The notes beneath the pieces are model-generated. The model made no database searches. It was not told where the DNA came from and worked only from the letters and a program-made list of their open reading frames with translations. A stretch of 42,751 nt of DNA from a virus: IMG/VR virus record IMGVR_UViG_3300035698_012139, positions 1 through 42,751 of that record, one strand, 5' to 3'. Position numbers and translations under genes: made by a program. Of the stretch, positions 34,208-41,852 are shown in pieces; position 1 is the first letter of the stretch; every line of letters begins with the position of its first letter.

Positions 34208-34786
34208 TTACGTCAGGCCGAGGTTCCGAGCCTCCGCCAAGAAGGCTGCAAACCGCTCACGCTCGTCCATTCGCAGCAAATCGAGCGGCAGTCGGCGGGT
34301 TTCCACTAATTCGAAGATGGGCCACCGCCCGGAAGTCTTGGAGATCAGCGCCACTTTCTCGGTCGCTCCGCAGATCATGTCGTAGTGCTTCACGATCTGG
34401 GGCATCACCAACGGCAGGCTGAACCGGGTGGAGAACGCCCGCCACCAGACCGCCTCGATTCCCCGGTACTCCGGGCAGCCACGTTTCATCGGTGCGATTA
34501 AGTCCCGGATCATGTACTCTGGACCGTCGTGCAGGAAGATAGTGCGGAGGGCGGCGTCCTCGGTCACACCGTCGTCCTCGGCGAACCGGAGGGCCATGAG
34601 AAGGTGTTGGGCCACGGTCCAGGCGACCGAGGTGGCCGATCCGCCATAGCGGGTCTCTCGCGACAGGCCGACCGCCACGTCCCACAGCTTGATCGCAGCG
34701 GGATCAGGGTCAAGCATGTCGATGTAGCCGGAGCCGGTCCAAGCCATCGTGTCGGTGATTAGAACTGGGCGTATCGGTGCGTTCAT
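34208..34786 (-). CDS. HD-domain phosphohydrolase (YfbR-like)
   Basis: The 192-residue protein shows the HD-domain metal-binding set: H61 (WTVAQHLLMAL) and H86-D87 (IFLHDGPEYMIRDLIAPMK), with the second conserved Asp likely in the following helix. Phage proteins of this type resemble YfbR/HD 5'-deoxynucleotidases that adjust dNMP pools. Adjacent to a DNA methyltransferase it may belong to a nucleotide or DNA modification set. The start at 34786 lies 10 nt after the methyltransferase stop. Confidence 0.8.
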   Translation of the reverse strand: MNAPIRPVLITDTMAWTGSGYIDMLDPDPAAIKLWDVAVGLSRETRYGGSATSVAWTVAQHLLMALRFAEDDGVTEDAALRTIFLHDGPEYMIRDLIAPMKRGCPEYRGIEAVWWRAFSTRFSLPLVMPQIVKHYDMICGATEKVALISKTSGRWPIFELVETRRLPLDLLRMDERERFAAFLAEARNLGLT

Positions 34787-34795
34787 GGGTTGGTC

Positions 34796-35773
34796 CTAAA
34801 ATCCGAGAAATCTGTCTATGGTGTCGTCGGCGAGGCCGAGGAAGGCGTCGATGTCTTCGTCTTCCCCGTCCAGCCAGCAGTCGATGTCGTCTGCCGTTTC
34901 GACAAAGGGTTTGGGTCGGGGCTGCACTGCCGCGCCCAACCGGATCGCTGCGCGCGCACAGTATTCCTCGCCCATCTCGATCCCGATGAACCGCCGGTCC
35001 AGATCGAGCGCGGCAACGCCGGTCGCGCCGGTCCCCATGAACGGGTCCAGGACGGTCTCGCCGGGCTTGGTCGAGTTCTCGATGTAGGTCCGCATGAGGT
35101 TGACCGGCTTCTCGGTCGGGTGGCTCTTGGGGCTGGGCACGTTGTCCCAGTCGAGCGGATGCGGGAAGACCGTCATGGAGGTGCGCGAGCCGCAGTCGTT
35201 GATTTTGAAAGCAGCGCCCTTGCGCGCAAAGATCGTGTATTCCACATCCTTCATGTACCAGCGGTTCGGGGTTGCGTTGTTCTTGCGCCACGGCAGGACG
35301 TTGTGGATATGGAAACCGGCGCGCCTCACGTCGCCGAGAACGTCCCGCTCGACCAGGTTCAGCACGTTGGTCATCAGATAGAGATGCGCCCGGTCCCGCA
35401 GCACACGGTAGACCTCCGGCAGGTACTCGCCGGGGGCGATCTCGTTGTGCGCGAAAATCTTGCCGTCGTTCTTGGTCAGGATGCCGCTGGGCCGTGTGTG
35501 CTTGCCGCCTGCCTTGTCGTTCGATCCGCCCGAGATCGTCGGGTACGGCGGGTCGAAGACTGCCGCGTCAATGCTGCCGGATTCAATCGCCGCCAGGACG
35601 GCGAGAGCGTCCCCGTGGTGGATCGTCGGGGGCGGCGTGTCGGCGTAATGGGGGAGCAGAACTTCTCCGCAAGAGTGGGCAGCCAGGACGCCGCGACAGC
35701 GGCCTTTGGTGGTGGTTCCGCAATAGTCGCAGGTAGGGTCCATGTCGCTCGATTCTCTCGCTGGCGTTTGCAT
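34796..35773 (-). CDS. DNA adenine/cytosine-N4 methyltransferase, beta class
   Basis: The 325-residue enzyme starts at ATG 35773 with AGGTGA 9 nt upstream; GTG 35785 and ATG 35743 are alternatives. Motif IV is DPPYPT (74-79). The AdoMet motif is DPFMGTGATG (243-252) after HPTEKP (218-223), so IV precedes I as in beta-class N6A/N4C methyltransferases. Unusually, four cysteines lie at the N-terminus (C15, C18, C26, C35), suggesting a zinc knuckle. An acidic tail (about 292-325) ends the protein. No cognate nuclease is seen beside it, so it is probably an orphan used for anti-restriction or regulation. Confidence 0.9.
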   Translation of the reverse strand: MQTPARESSDMDPTCDYCGTTTKGRCRGVLAAHSCGEVLLPHYADTPPPTIHHGDALAVLAAIESGSIDAAVFDPPYPTISGGSNDKAGGKHTRPSGILTKNDGKIFAHNEIAPGEYLPEVYRVLRDRAHLYLMTNVLNLVERDVLGDVRRAGFHIHNVLPWRKNNATPNRWYMKDVEYTIFARKGAAFKINDCGSRTSMTVFPHPLDWDNVPSPKSHPTEKPVNLMRTYIENSTKPGETVLDPFMGTGATGVAALDLDRRFIGIEMGEEYCARAAIRLGAAVQPRPKPFVETADDIDCWLDGEDEDIDAFLGLADDTIDRFLGF

Positions 35774-35777
35774 GTAC

Positions 35778-35818
35778 CGTTTCACCTAAATACTATAATT
35801 TCAATTGAAAAGTGAAGT
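35778..35818 (-). promoter_or_regulatory. Promoter/operator of the methyltransferase operon
   Basis: On the minus strand a TATAGT -10-like hexamer (35796-35791) lies next to a perfect palindrome TTTCAATTGAAA (35799-35810). A -35 is not clear. TTTAGGTGAA at about 35788-35779 resembles the AGGTGAA family but may simply be the ribosome-binding site. Confidence 0.4.
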
Positions 35819-35823
35819 TCGAA

Positions 35824-36030
35824 TCAAATCAAGGTCTCGCGGTTGCTGCCGACCTCGCCGACCGAGGTCGAGGTGGTAGGTGAGCAGCGGGAGCGGTAGG
35901 GGTTCCCGCCATTCCTGCAAGGAGACGTGATCGGCCCAAACGGGTTGTTCGCATCAGTTGTGATTGCCGCACTGCAGCTTCCCAAAGCGGACACCGCCAC
36001 GTAGAGCGCGATCTTTCGGTGGCAAGACAA
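35824..36030 (-). CDS. Possible small lipoprotein
   Basis: The frame from TTG 36030 to TGA at 35824 reads about 68 residues: a basic start (MSCHRK), a hydrophobic stretch (IALYVAVSALGSC) ending in a lipobox-like LGSC, then a polar Thr/Ser/Pro-rich mature part with further cysteines. The start is uncertain (no good ribosome-binding site; TTG 36054 is also in frame). Small phage lipoproteins can block receptors for competing phages. It could also be chance; the lipobox and placement are the only support. Confidence 0.4.
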   Translation of the reverse strand: MSCHRKIALYVAVSALGSCSAAITTDANNPFGPITSPCRNGGNPYRSRCSPTTSTSVGEVGSNRETLI

Positions 36031-36057
36031 TTTGGTAGTACAACCTTGAAACAAAAC

Positions 36058-36081
36058 GGGGCGCTGCAGATGCAGCGCCCC
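36058..36081 (-). terminator. Terminator hairpin downstream of the ATPase operon
   Basis: GGGGCGCTGCA and TGCAGCGCCCC form an 11-bp perfect stem with a 2-nt centre; on the minus strand it is followed by GTTTTGTTTC. It lies 166 bp past the ATPase stop and separates the defence operon from the phage genes. Confidence 0.65.
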
Positions 36082-36247
36082 CTCATAGTGCCATTGGCAA
36101 TTCCAGCCGATTCTACTCGTCTGACCCAGGATGGTAGATCATCTCAACACTCCAATAATGTACCTCAGTTGTAAGTGAAGCTAGTTACGATATCGTAAAC
36201 TGTCCAGTAGCGATCGCACGGGCGCTTCCAAAAGCCGCTTGACGCGA
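36082..36247. other. Gap with TTACGATATCGTAA palindrome
   Basis: This non-coding gap downstream of the ATPase gene has base composition that falls visibly relative to the phage. It contains a perfect 14-bp palindrome at 36185-36198. No repeat of the tRNA-Tyr end is found here, although this is where an attachment site could be expected. Confidence 0.4.
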
Positions 36248-38104
36248 TCATTGATGGTGATCTGCGACCTCTCGGAAAAATGGTGGCGTAACAGGGCGAT
36301 TAAGCACGATCAACTCACGCATTTCTTCCAAGTGCTGCGACATCTCTTCACTTGTGGAGTTGAGATAGGACCAACAACTAAACGGCATCTCTCCCGGCTT
36401 CAGTACCTCTTTCGCAAGTTCAATTTGCTCCAAGGCAACCTCGTGTCTTCCTATGGCTGCGTAAGCTAGTGCCAAGCATTGTCTGCCATTTACGGTATGA
36501 TTCGAAGCCTGCATTCCGGGATGCTCTACGAGTTTGCTGAATAGCTCTATTGGTGGTTCTCCTTCCATCGCCCAACTGGCCACTGCACGGTTGAACAAGT
36601 GTTGCACCTGATTTTCATCAGCGTCATCGCGCCCGAATCTTTCAATGGCCTGTTCCGCCTCGTTAAATTCGCCTGCTGCGATCAGGCATAGCACTGCATA
36701 GTTGCGGACTTGTATTCTTCTTTTGGTCGGCAACTCCTCGAACTCAGAAAGTTCCAGTAACCGTTTTGCGCATAGCGGAGTTGCATCTCGCCACGACATG
36801 AGGCTTCCCATCATTGATAGCAGTGTGGAGAACTGCTCGTCTGGCCGATCAAGCGCAGCTTGTACCGCCACTGGCCATTCCTCTGAGATATCTTTCAGAA
36901 TTTGCAGTGCGGGAATGATCTCGAAAGCTGTTGCCGTTTTCGACCTCAGCACAGCGACTAAATCAGCTACTGATGCTCTAGTATCTTGCGTCGCGACAAG
37001 AGATTTCACTCCACGGAACAAGCGGGCGCGATCAACTTCGTAGCCGTGCTCAATGGCAATTCCTAGTGCTTCTAGCTCTTCAATTTTATCTCCCAATGCA
37101 TCAAAGGCTTGGGCAGCAAGGAAACCAATTTCACCATCGCTGGAATGGAGAAAAAGTATGTTCCGAGTGTGCTCATGTAGCTTTTCCCGCCTGTCGGCAT
37201 CTTCGCGTTTTCTTGCTTTGTTGAGTTCCGCTGGAACAGTGCTCAGAGTGTAAACAGCACCCTCTCGATCCGCAAAATTTCGCCCGATAATTTGTAGCCT
37301 CAATTCCTCCAACTCTCTTGTCAGTTTGGAATTTGGCCTAGTAATTGAGAAGGCATCCTTCGCGAGAACATCCAAACTTTGATAGTGGTGAACCGTTGCA
37401 GGGAAGTCGTAGCCTCGATTGAGCTTCTTGGAAGCATAGTCGAGTAATCCAGCAAGGATACCCTTCTCATCGTCGAGGTCGGGGACATTGGAGGGCGTTA
37501 TGTGAAGATCAATCTTAGTTGATCTGGCTTCATTCTCATCCCGGATATTTTTCACAATCGGTATCAAGCCAGTAATGTTGGAGTCGTTGGGTAGGAACAT
37601 GACGCTGACGGCATCAGGTAGATGCCTCGTGCAGATGCCGCCGACATCGGTGTGCCCAGTCCTACTGTCGATCAAGACGTAGTCAAAGCCATGCCCATCA
37701 TATTGGGACCATTGCTGTTTCATGTCCTCGAAGAACAGATATCCGTCCTGTTCTTCGTACAGAACTTTCCAATCAATATTGTTCAAGTCGTCAGCATATT
37801 CATGGTGCGAATGACGGCCAGCGGGCATTACCCAGATCGGATTTTTCTCGACCTCACAAGGGACGATGAAGTCCTCACAATTTGGTGCCTTTCCCGTCTT
37901 GCGATACAAAGAGACATAATCGACTAACCCTCTAGCGTTTTGAGCGGGCTCGAATATCTCGAAGCTTGGCAAACTTGGCGCTTCGAGATCAAAGTCCACG
38001 GCAAGAATTTTTCGCCCAGATTTGGCAAGCATCGCGGCTATATTGACGAGCGCCAATGTCCGACCGACACCGCCCTTGTAAGAATAGAAAGTGACAACGT
38101 ACAT
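36248..38104 (-). CDS. KGGVGR-variant MinD/ParA-like ATPase with TPR-like C-terminus
   Basis: The 618-residue protein opens with a deviant Walker A, YSYKGGVGRTLALVNIA (K10, R15 where ParA/MinD has Lys), then VDFDLEAPSL (D37, D39) and a Walker B-like YVLIDSRTG (D146). The P-loop domain occupies about 1-300. The rest is helical with TPR-like pairs, for example RNYAVLCLIAAGEFNEAEQAI and CLALAYAAIGRHEVALEQI near 500-600. KGGVGR proteins recur in conflict and defence loci, but no single role is established. ATG 38104 overlaps the antitoxin stop (TAATG), so ATPase output follows the antitoxin. Codon use and lower GC differ from the phage. Confidence 0.8.
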   Translation of the reverse strand: MYVVTFYSYKGGVGRTLALVNIAAMLAKSGRKILAVDFDLEAPSLPSFEIFEPAQNARGLVDYVSLYRKTGKAPNCEDFIVPCEVEKNPIWVMPAGRHSHHEYADDLNNIDWKVLYEEQDGYLFFEDMKQQWSQYDGHGFDYVLIDSRTGHTDVGGICTRHLPDAVSVMFLPNDSNITGLIPIVKNIRDENEARSTKIDLHITPSNVPDLDDEKGILAGLLDYASKKLNRGYDFPATVHHYQSLDVLAKDAFSITRPNSKLTRELEELRLQIIGRNFADREGAVYTLSTVPAELNKARKREDADRREKLHEHTRNILFLHSSDGEIGFLAAQAFDALGDKIEELEALGIAIEHGYEVDRARLFRGVKSLVATQDTRASVADLVAVLRSKTATAFEIIPALQILKDISEEWPVAVQAALDRPDEQFSTLLSMMGSLMSWRDATPLCAKRLLELSEFEELPTKRRIQVRNYAVLCLIAAGEFNEAEQAIERFGRDDADENQVQHLFNRAVASWAMEGEPPIELFSKLVEHPGMQASNHTVNGRQCLALAYAAIGRHEVALEQIELAKEVLKPGEMPFSCWSYLNSTSEEMSQHLEEMRELIVLNRPVTPPFFREVADHHQ

Positions 38105-38628
38105 TATACTGCCTCTAATTGTCTGCTGGCATTTGGTCGCAATGAAAAGCTTCGAGCCCGCTCCCTCATTGCATCGGGGATGGTCGTGCGAAAAGTAGGG
38201 ACCCAAGGCGTCTTTGTGCTGGCCGCAACTTTTTGCTCTAACTCGCGAAGCTGTTTGTCCATGGCAGCGCCTTGGATTACGACGCCAGTTTCCCATCGTT
38301 TGATCGATGCTGTCCCAATACCCGTATGCTCAGCAAGTTGTGCTTGTGACATGCCTAACGTGCCGCGAAGCTCAACAATGGCTTTAGGCGTCAAGCGACC
38401 CAGGAAATCACAGACCGCTTCATGCTTAATTTCTTCTGCGCCTTGTGCAAAGTAAGCCTCCCCACATTCGCTACATTCGACAACAGGCACATGAGCAACC
38501 AAAACTTCTGCCTTGTTGCCACACTTAAAATCAAACTCATGATTGACCAGGGTAGTTTTTGCGCTCTTCGAGCCGCAGATGGCGCATGTTTGGGTTTGCT
38601 TGGACTCTGTTGTTTGCGTGTTGGTCAT
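38104..38628 (-). CDS. MqsA/YgiT-type zinc-finger HTH antitoxin
   Basis: The 174-residue protein has two CxxC pairs in the N-terminal zinc domain (CAICG about 15-19 and CSECG about 53-57) and an MqsA-type XRE helix-turn-helix (TLGMSQAQLAEHTGIGTASIKRWE). A basic C-terminal extension of about 55 residues is longer than in E. coli MqsA. ATG 38628 follows AGAGGAG at 8 nt; GTG 38649 is rejected. MqsA-type proteins neutralise an adjacent toxin and repress their promoter by binding palindromes. The gene begins one base after the upstream stop and overlaps the ATPase start. Confidence 0.85.
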   Translation of the reverse strand: MTNTQTTESKQTQTCAICGSKSAKTTLVNHEFDFKCGNKAEVLVAHVPVVECSECGEAYFAQGAEEIKHEAVCDFLGRLTPKAIVELRGTLGMSQAQLAEHTGIGTASIKRWETGVVIQGAAMDKQLRELEQKVAASTKTPWVPTFRTTIPDAMRERARSFSLRPNASRQLEAV

Positions 38629-38629
38629 C

Positions 38630-38980
38630 TCAGTGGCTCCTCTTTTCACTTACGTGAAAGCTACGGCCGAATACCATTTCACCGACGATCTCTAACTTGA
38701 TGTAGACATCTTCGCCGTGGTTTCCTGGTACCAGCATCACATAGCCAATTTTGTCAGGTGGCTTGTCTAGTGGGATTGTCTCGATCTTGACGCCAGCTTG
38801 TAAGCAGCAAGCTATGAACTCCCAAGCTCCTGCTTCGGTAAATGGTTCAATTGAACCTGGCCGACATATGCTTGTAGGCGACCATTTGTTGGGTCGCTTT
38901 TTTGTGAAGATGGAAGTCCTCTTACGGGCAGACCTGCAAAGCATGGCTAGTCTTTCACGTATATCGCTAGACTCCGCCAT
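38630..38980 (-). CDS. MqsR-like toxin candidate
   Basis: The 116-residue protein starts at ATG 38980, after AAGG and downstream of the promoter palindrome. A basic N-terminus (RKRTSIFTKKRPNKW) precedes a helix (EAGAWEFIACCLQAGVKIE) and a beta pair, GYVMLVPGNHGEDVYIKLEI then MVFGRSFHVSEKR. The VYIKLEI-strand-SFH ending recalls the MqsR/RelE RNase fold. Gene order toxin-antitoxin with a 1-nt gap matches mqsRA. Identity as a toxin is inferred; no catalytic residue can be named with certainty. Confidence 0.55.
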   Translation of the reverse strand: MAESSDIRERLAMLCRSARKRTSIFTKKRPNKWSPTSICRPGSIEPFTEAGAWEFIACCLQAGVKIETIPLDKPPDKIGYVMLVPGNHGEDVYIKLEIVGEMVFGRSFHVSEKRSH

Positions 38981-39013
38981 TACGCCTTGCTCACTCGTTG
39001 AGATGTTCGGTAT

Positions 39014-39047
39014 GGCATCATATGATACCAAATCCGCCCGATGTCAA
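39014..39047 (-). promoter_or_regulatory. Promoter and operator of the toxin-antitoxin-ATPase operon
   Basis: On the minus strand TTGACA (39047-39042) is followed by an AT-rich region overlapping a 16-bp near-perfect palindrome, GGCATCATATGATACC on the plus strand (39014-39029, one mismatch). The -10 must lie inside the palindrome, so binding by the HTH antitoxin would block transcription. The exact -10 is ambiguous. Confidence 0.55.
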
Positions 39048-39130
39048 CTATTGGATCGAATTTCTCAAGGACCGTTTGTTTTGCACATCGAACCTAGATT
39101 CCATCCGCAGCGAAAGGCAGCTTTCCGCCC

Positions 39131-39341
39131 ATTGTGTTGAAAAACTCGGGTTTTAGGCCTGACCGACGAAATTTTTCGCCATACAGGCCTATCAGTTGGT
39201 TTTGGCGAGGGAGTCGGCCAGATTCGCTTTCGGGTGCCCATGAACAAGCTTGTCTCAGGAGCAATCCCTTTCGACTTCCTCGTTTCAAGGGGTTCTGTCG
39301 GAAAACCGCGATTCTCAAATTTCGGACTTTTTCAACACAAT
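39131..39341. mobile_element. MITE-like element, 211 bp
   Basis: The ends are inverted repeats: ATTGTGTTGAAAAACTCGG (39131-39149) matches the complement of the right end ATTGTGTTGAAAAAGTCCG with two or three differences. The 211-bp body encodes no convincing protein. A target duplication is not clear. It could be a MITE or a collapsed insertion sequence using the same transposase. Confidence 0.55.
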
Positions 39342-39391
39342 ACGCCATTCTTACGATTTTTCACTGATAAGTTTCAGTGACTTGGGTCGTC

Positions 39392-39523
39392 CTAAACGCG
39401 ATGGATTGTTGATCGACTACCTTTGAAAACGCGAGTGATTTCGGCAATCGGTCGAAGTTCTTTATCCCGCATTCTCCATATCTCGGACTTTGCATCATCT
39501 GTCAGGGCAGCTGGGTGCCCACC
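39392..39523 (-). pseudogene. Serine recombinase C-terminal HTH fragment
   Basis: The minus-strand frame ends with GGHPAALTDDAKSEIWRMRD, then LRPIAEITRVF and SRSTIHRV before TAG, the pattern of the HTH_7 DNA-binding tail of resolvases/invertases (GRPxALTxxQ...SRSTVYR). The catalytic domain is absent. Sequence from 39524 to 39758 holds no recognisable gene. Confidence 0.6.
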
Positions 39524-39758
39524 CGTCGCCAGAGGTGTAAAAGATTGCTCTCGCACGGCTGAATTCTGCGCGCTGCCCCGCCCGCTTGTTTGCCATTCCT
39601 TACGCCTCCTCGGTCTTTGTGGACCACCGACCAATTTTTCAAAGGTTATTCTAAGCGCAGAACGGGTCCTTGGTCTAACCGAATGTTAGCCTCTGACACC
39701 ATTGCTCCCTGATGAGGGACGGGCTGCTAACCGCATGGTCCGGAACCAGGAACTTAGA

Positions 39759-41849
39759 TCAACGACCTTTTAGAAAATCGTCAACGAATTCTGACACTGG
39801 CGCGATACCAGTGACCAACAGATGATCTCGCGCCCGCGTGCAGGCGACGTAAAGGAGATGCCGTTCGGTGTTGTACACCTCTTCCAAGTCCGCATCGTCC
39901 GCTATCGATTCAATTCGATCCGATTGCGGGATGACATCGTCGTCGCAAGCCATCACGACGACCGAGCGGAACTCCAACCCCTTTGCGAAATGCATGGTGC
40001 TGATGGCAACGGCTCCGTCTTCAACCTCGACCTTGTCGTTCAATTCGACAGCGCGCACCCCTGCGGCCTTGACCGCACCCCGGGCGCGTTTCAGTTCGGC
40101 ATCGGAACGTACGAAAACACCCATCTCGTTGGGCTCGCATCCCTCTTGCAGCCGGTCCCTGATCCATTGACCAACGATGCGACATTCGTGGTCGGCGTCC
40201 GTGCACACCTCGACCATCGGTGGGGGGCCATCGAACATCGACACTGTGCCGCGCCGTCCTTCCGAATTTCCATCGACGTCTGAGACGGTCGCCGGAAGCA
40301 ACCTATCCGCATGGAGCCGTATCTGATGCGAAGTGCGATAGTTTATGCGTAACGTGAAGGACCGACCACGGACATCGAGGCCCAGCACCCTCCAGGAAAA
40401 TGGCTGCTGGAAGATACGCTGGCCGAGGTCGCCTGCGAAGAACAGACTGTCGCTGCGCCCTACTGCCATTGCTGCGAAGAAACGCGCCTCGGCCACGCCT
40501 AGATCCTGCGCCTCGTCGATGACTGCGAAGTCATAGGGTCCAGCGCCCTTCTGGACGATGCTATCCGTCAACCGTCCGAACACTTCGGACCAGGTCACTG
40601 CACCTCGCTCAGCCAGAGCCTTCCGCAAGCGTTCAAAGATCGCCCAGAGTATCTCACGCTGTTTGCCACCGATCCTGGTCTTGCGACCAAGGCGGGACAC
40701 GTCCCGATAATCGTCCCAGGATCGCAGCTGCCAGGCATCGACAACGTCCGCCCACTCGCCGACCAGGAAATGGTCGGAGAAGCGATGGCCTTCGACCTCC
40801 GACGCCGCCTTGGTGATCAACGACCTGATCAGCGCCGGGGGGGCTATTTGAGGCTGGCCGAACCGTTCGGAATAGAGGTCGTAGCCAACAGCCGAGATTG
40901 CCTTGACGACAATGCGCGCGGCTACCGACGGCTCCCCTCCCACCAGACTGGTCAATTTGACCCGAAGGGAGTTAGCCAGCGCAGTTGAGAACGTGGTCAA
41001 GAGCACTGTGGCGGCAGGATTGGCCCGCGCCAAATGAACGGCGCGGTGCAGAGCAACGATTGTTTTGCCGGTCCCCGCTGAACCGGATACACGTGTCGGG
41101 CCGGAAAAGGACCGCTCGACTAAATCGGCCTGTGCAGGATGCAGAAACACCGCCCATTTGTCCCACGGGTAATCCATCGCCTGCCTCAGCTCTTCAGCAT
41201 TGGTTAGCACGCGGAAACGGCGTTGCGCGTCGGGATGAGCGAATGGGTCGGCCTCGTCCAGAACAGCCTCTGGTGGCTCCGGTTTCTCTCCAACTGCTAG
41301 CTTCAGCAGCGCTTCCTGTGCCTCTTGTGGGAGGTGATCGATGATATCGAACAGGGTGTCCTCGGTGGCCGCACGAACGTCGTTCACCCATTCCCCAGGC
41401 ACGCCGAACGCCATCAGTTCGAGCTTACGCAGGTTGTCAAAAAGACGCGGTGCTGGATTGGCGGAGGGCACCGGTTCGGCAGGCGCGACCACAGGCTTGA
41501 ATACCTCGACCTCTTTGACGCGCTCGCGCACCTCGACCAGCTGCATAGCGCCGGTCGTGGGATGGCGTTCGATCTTGCGCCGCTCAGCCCATTTGTAGGC
41601 GTCGTCGTGGTGGTCGATATAGACCAGCAGAATGCTCGCAGCAGTGCGATGCACGATCAAACGGATATCGGCATTGACCCGCACCGACCAGAAGTTCGAA
41701 TCCTTGGCCCGGTCCAGCTTGTGGAACGAAAGACCATTCGAAGTCGGGTCCAGCTGCAAGTCGAATGCCGTGGTCTTGGCAGCCTTCTGCTCCTGTGCAG
41801 TCAGGCGACCGAGACTATCGGTAAAGGTGTCAGCGATACGGAATTCCAT
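39759..41849 (-). CDS. SF1 (UvrD-like) helicase fused to RelE/ParE-like domain
   Basis: The 696-residue protein has an N-terminal domain of about 100 residues with the RelE/ParE pattern (FHKLDRAKDSNFWSVRVN, DIRLIVHRTAASILLVYIDH, HDDAYKWAERR). A linker of about 120 residues follows, then a UvrD-type motor: Q-motif HPAQ (237-240), Walker A GSAGTGKT (256-263), DEAQD (445-449), RINYRTSHQI, a motif V AISTMHFAKGLEF and motif VI HLLYVACTRARDHLLV. It starts 3 nt after the stop of the four-cysteine protein gene, so the three minus-strand genes form one operon with the methyltransferase. DNA unwinding is safe to infer; the toxin-fold domain could bind nucleic acid or a ribosome. Confidence 0.88.
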   Translation of the reverse strand: MEFRIADTFTDSLGRLTAQEQKAAKTTAFDLQLDPTSNGLSFHKLDRAKDSNFWSVRVNADIRLIVHRTAASILLVYIDHHDDAYKWAERRKIERHPTTGAMQLVEVRERVKEVEVFKPVVAPAEPVPSANPAPRLFDNLRKLELMAFGVPGEWVNDVRAATEDTLFDIIDHLPQEAQEALLKLAVGEKPEPPEAVLDEADPFAHPDAQRRFRVLTNAEELRQAMDYPWDKWAVFLHPAQADLVERSFSGPTRVSGSAGTGKTIVALHRAVHLARANPAATVLLTTFSTALANSLRVKLTSLVGGEPSVAARIVVKAISAVGYDLYSERFGQPQIAPPALIRSLITKAASEVEGHRFSDHFLVGEWADVVDAWQLRSWDDYRDVSRLGRKTRIGGKQREILWAIFERLRKALAERGAVTWSEVFGRLTDSIVQKGAGPYDFAVIDEAQDLGVAEARFFAAMAVGRSDSLFFAGDLGQRIFQQPFSWRVLGLDVRGRSFTLRINYRTSHQIRLHADRLLPATVSDVDGNSEGRRGTVSMFDGPPPMVEVCTDADHECRIVGQWIRDRLQEGCEPNEMGVFVRSDAELKRARGAVKAAGVRAVELNDKVEVEDGAVAISTMHFAKGLEFRSVVVMACDDDVIPQSDRIESIADDADLEEVYNTERHLLYVACTRARDHLLVTGIAPVSEFVDDFLKGR

Positions 41850-41852
41850 CGT

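Larger units (their letters stand above)
5309..36054 (+). mobile_element. Lambda-order siphophage prophage at tRNA-Tyr; right border uncertain
   Basis: The block starts at the tRNA 3' end with a P4-type integrase and holds packaging, head, tail, tip, lysis and modification genes in lambda-like order, nearly all tightly overlapping on the plus strand. The last phage-like genes are the minus-strand HD phosphohydrolase, the methyltransferase and a possible lipoprotein. I looked for a second copy of the tRNA 3' end (GGTTCGATTCCAGGG and flanks) on both strands to 42751 and found none. The right end is therefore set by gene content only, and the element could extend past the window and include the defence genes. 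No CI-like repressor, replication or recombination genes were recognised. Confidence 0.8.

Noticed and set aside
39065-39348. Minus-strand frames across the MITE-like element as genes
   Set aside because: They show no family pattern, span the element ends and have no ribosome-binding site.
39718-39727. GACGGGCTGC shared with the 5' part of tRNA-Tyr, possible attR
   Set aside because: Only 10 bases match and they are not from the tRNA 3' end where the integrase should act; flanks differ completely.
39717-39760. Possible tRNA remnant with CTGCTAA loop
   Set aside because: The flanking stem does not pair and no T-arm or acceptor follows.
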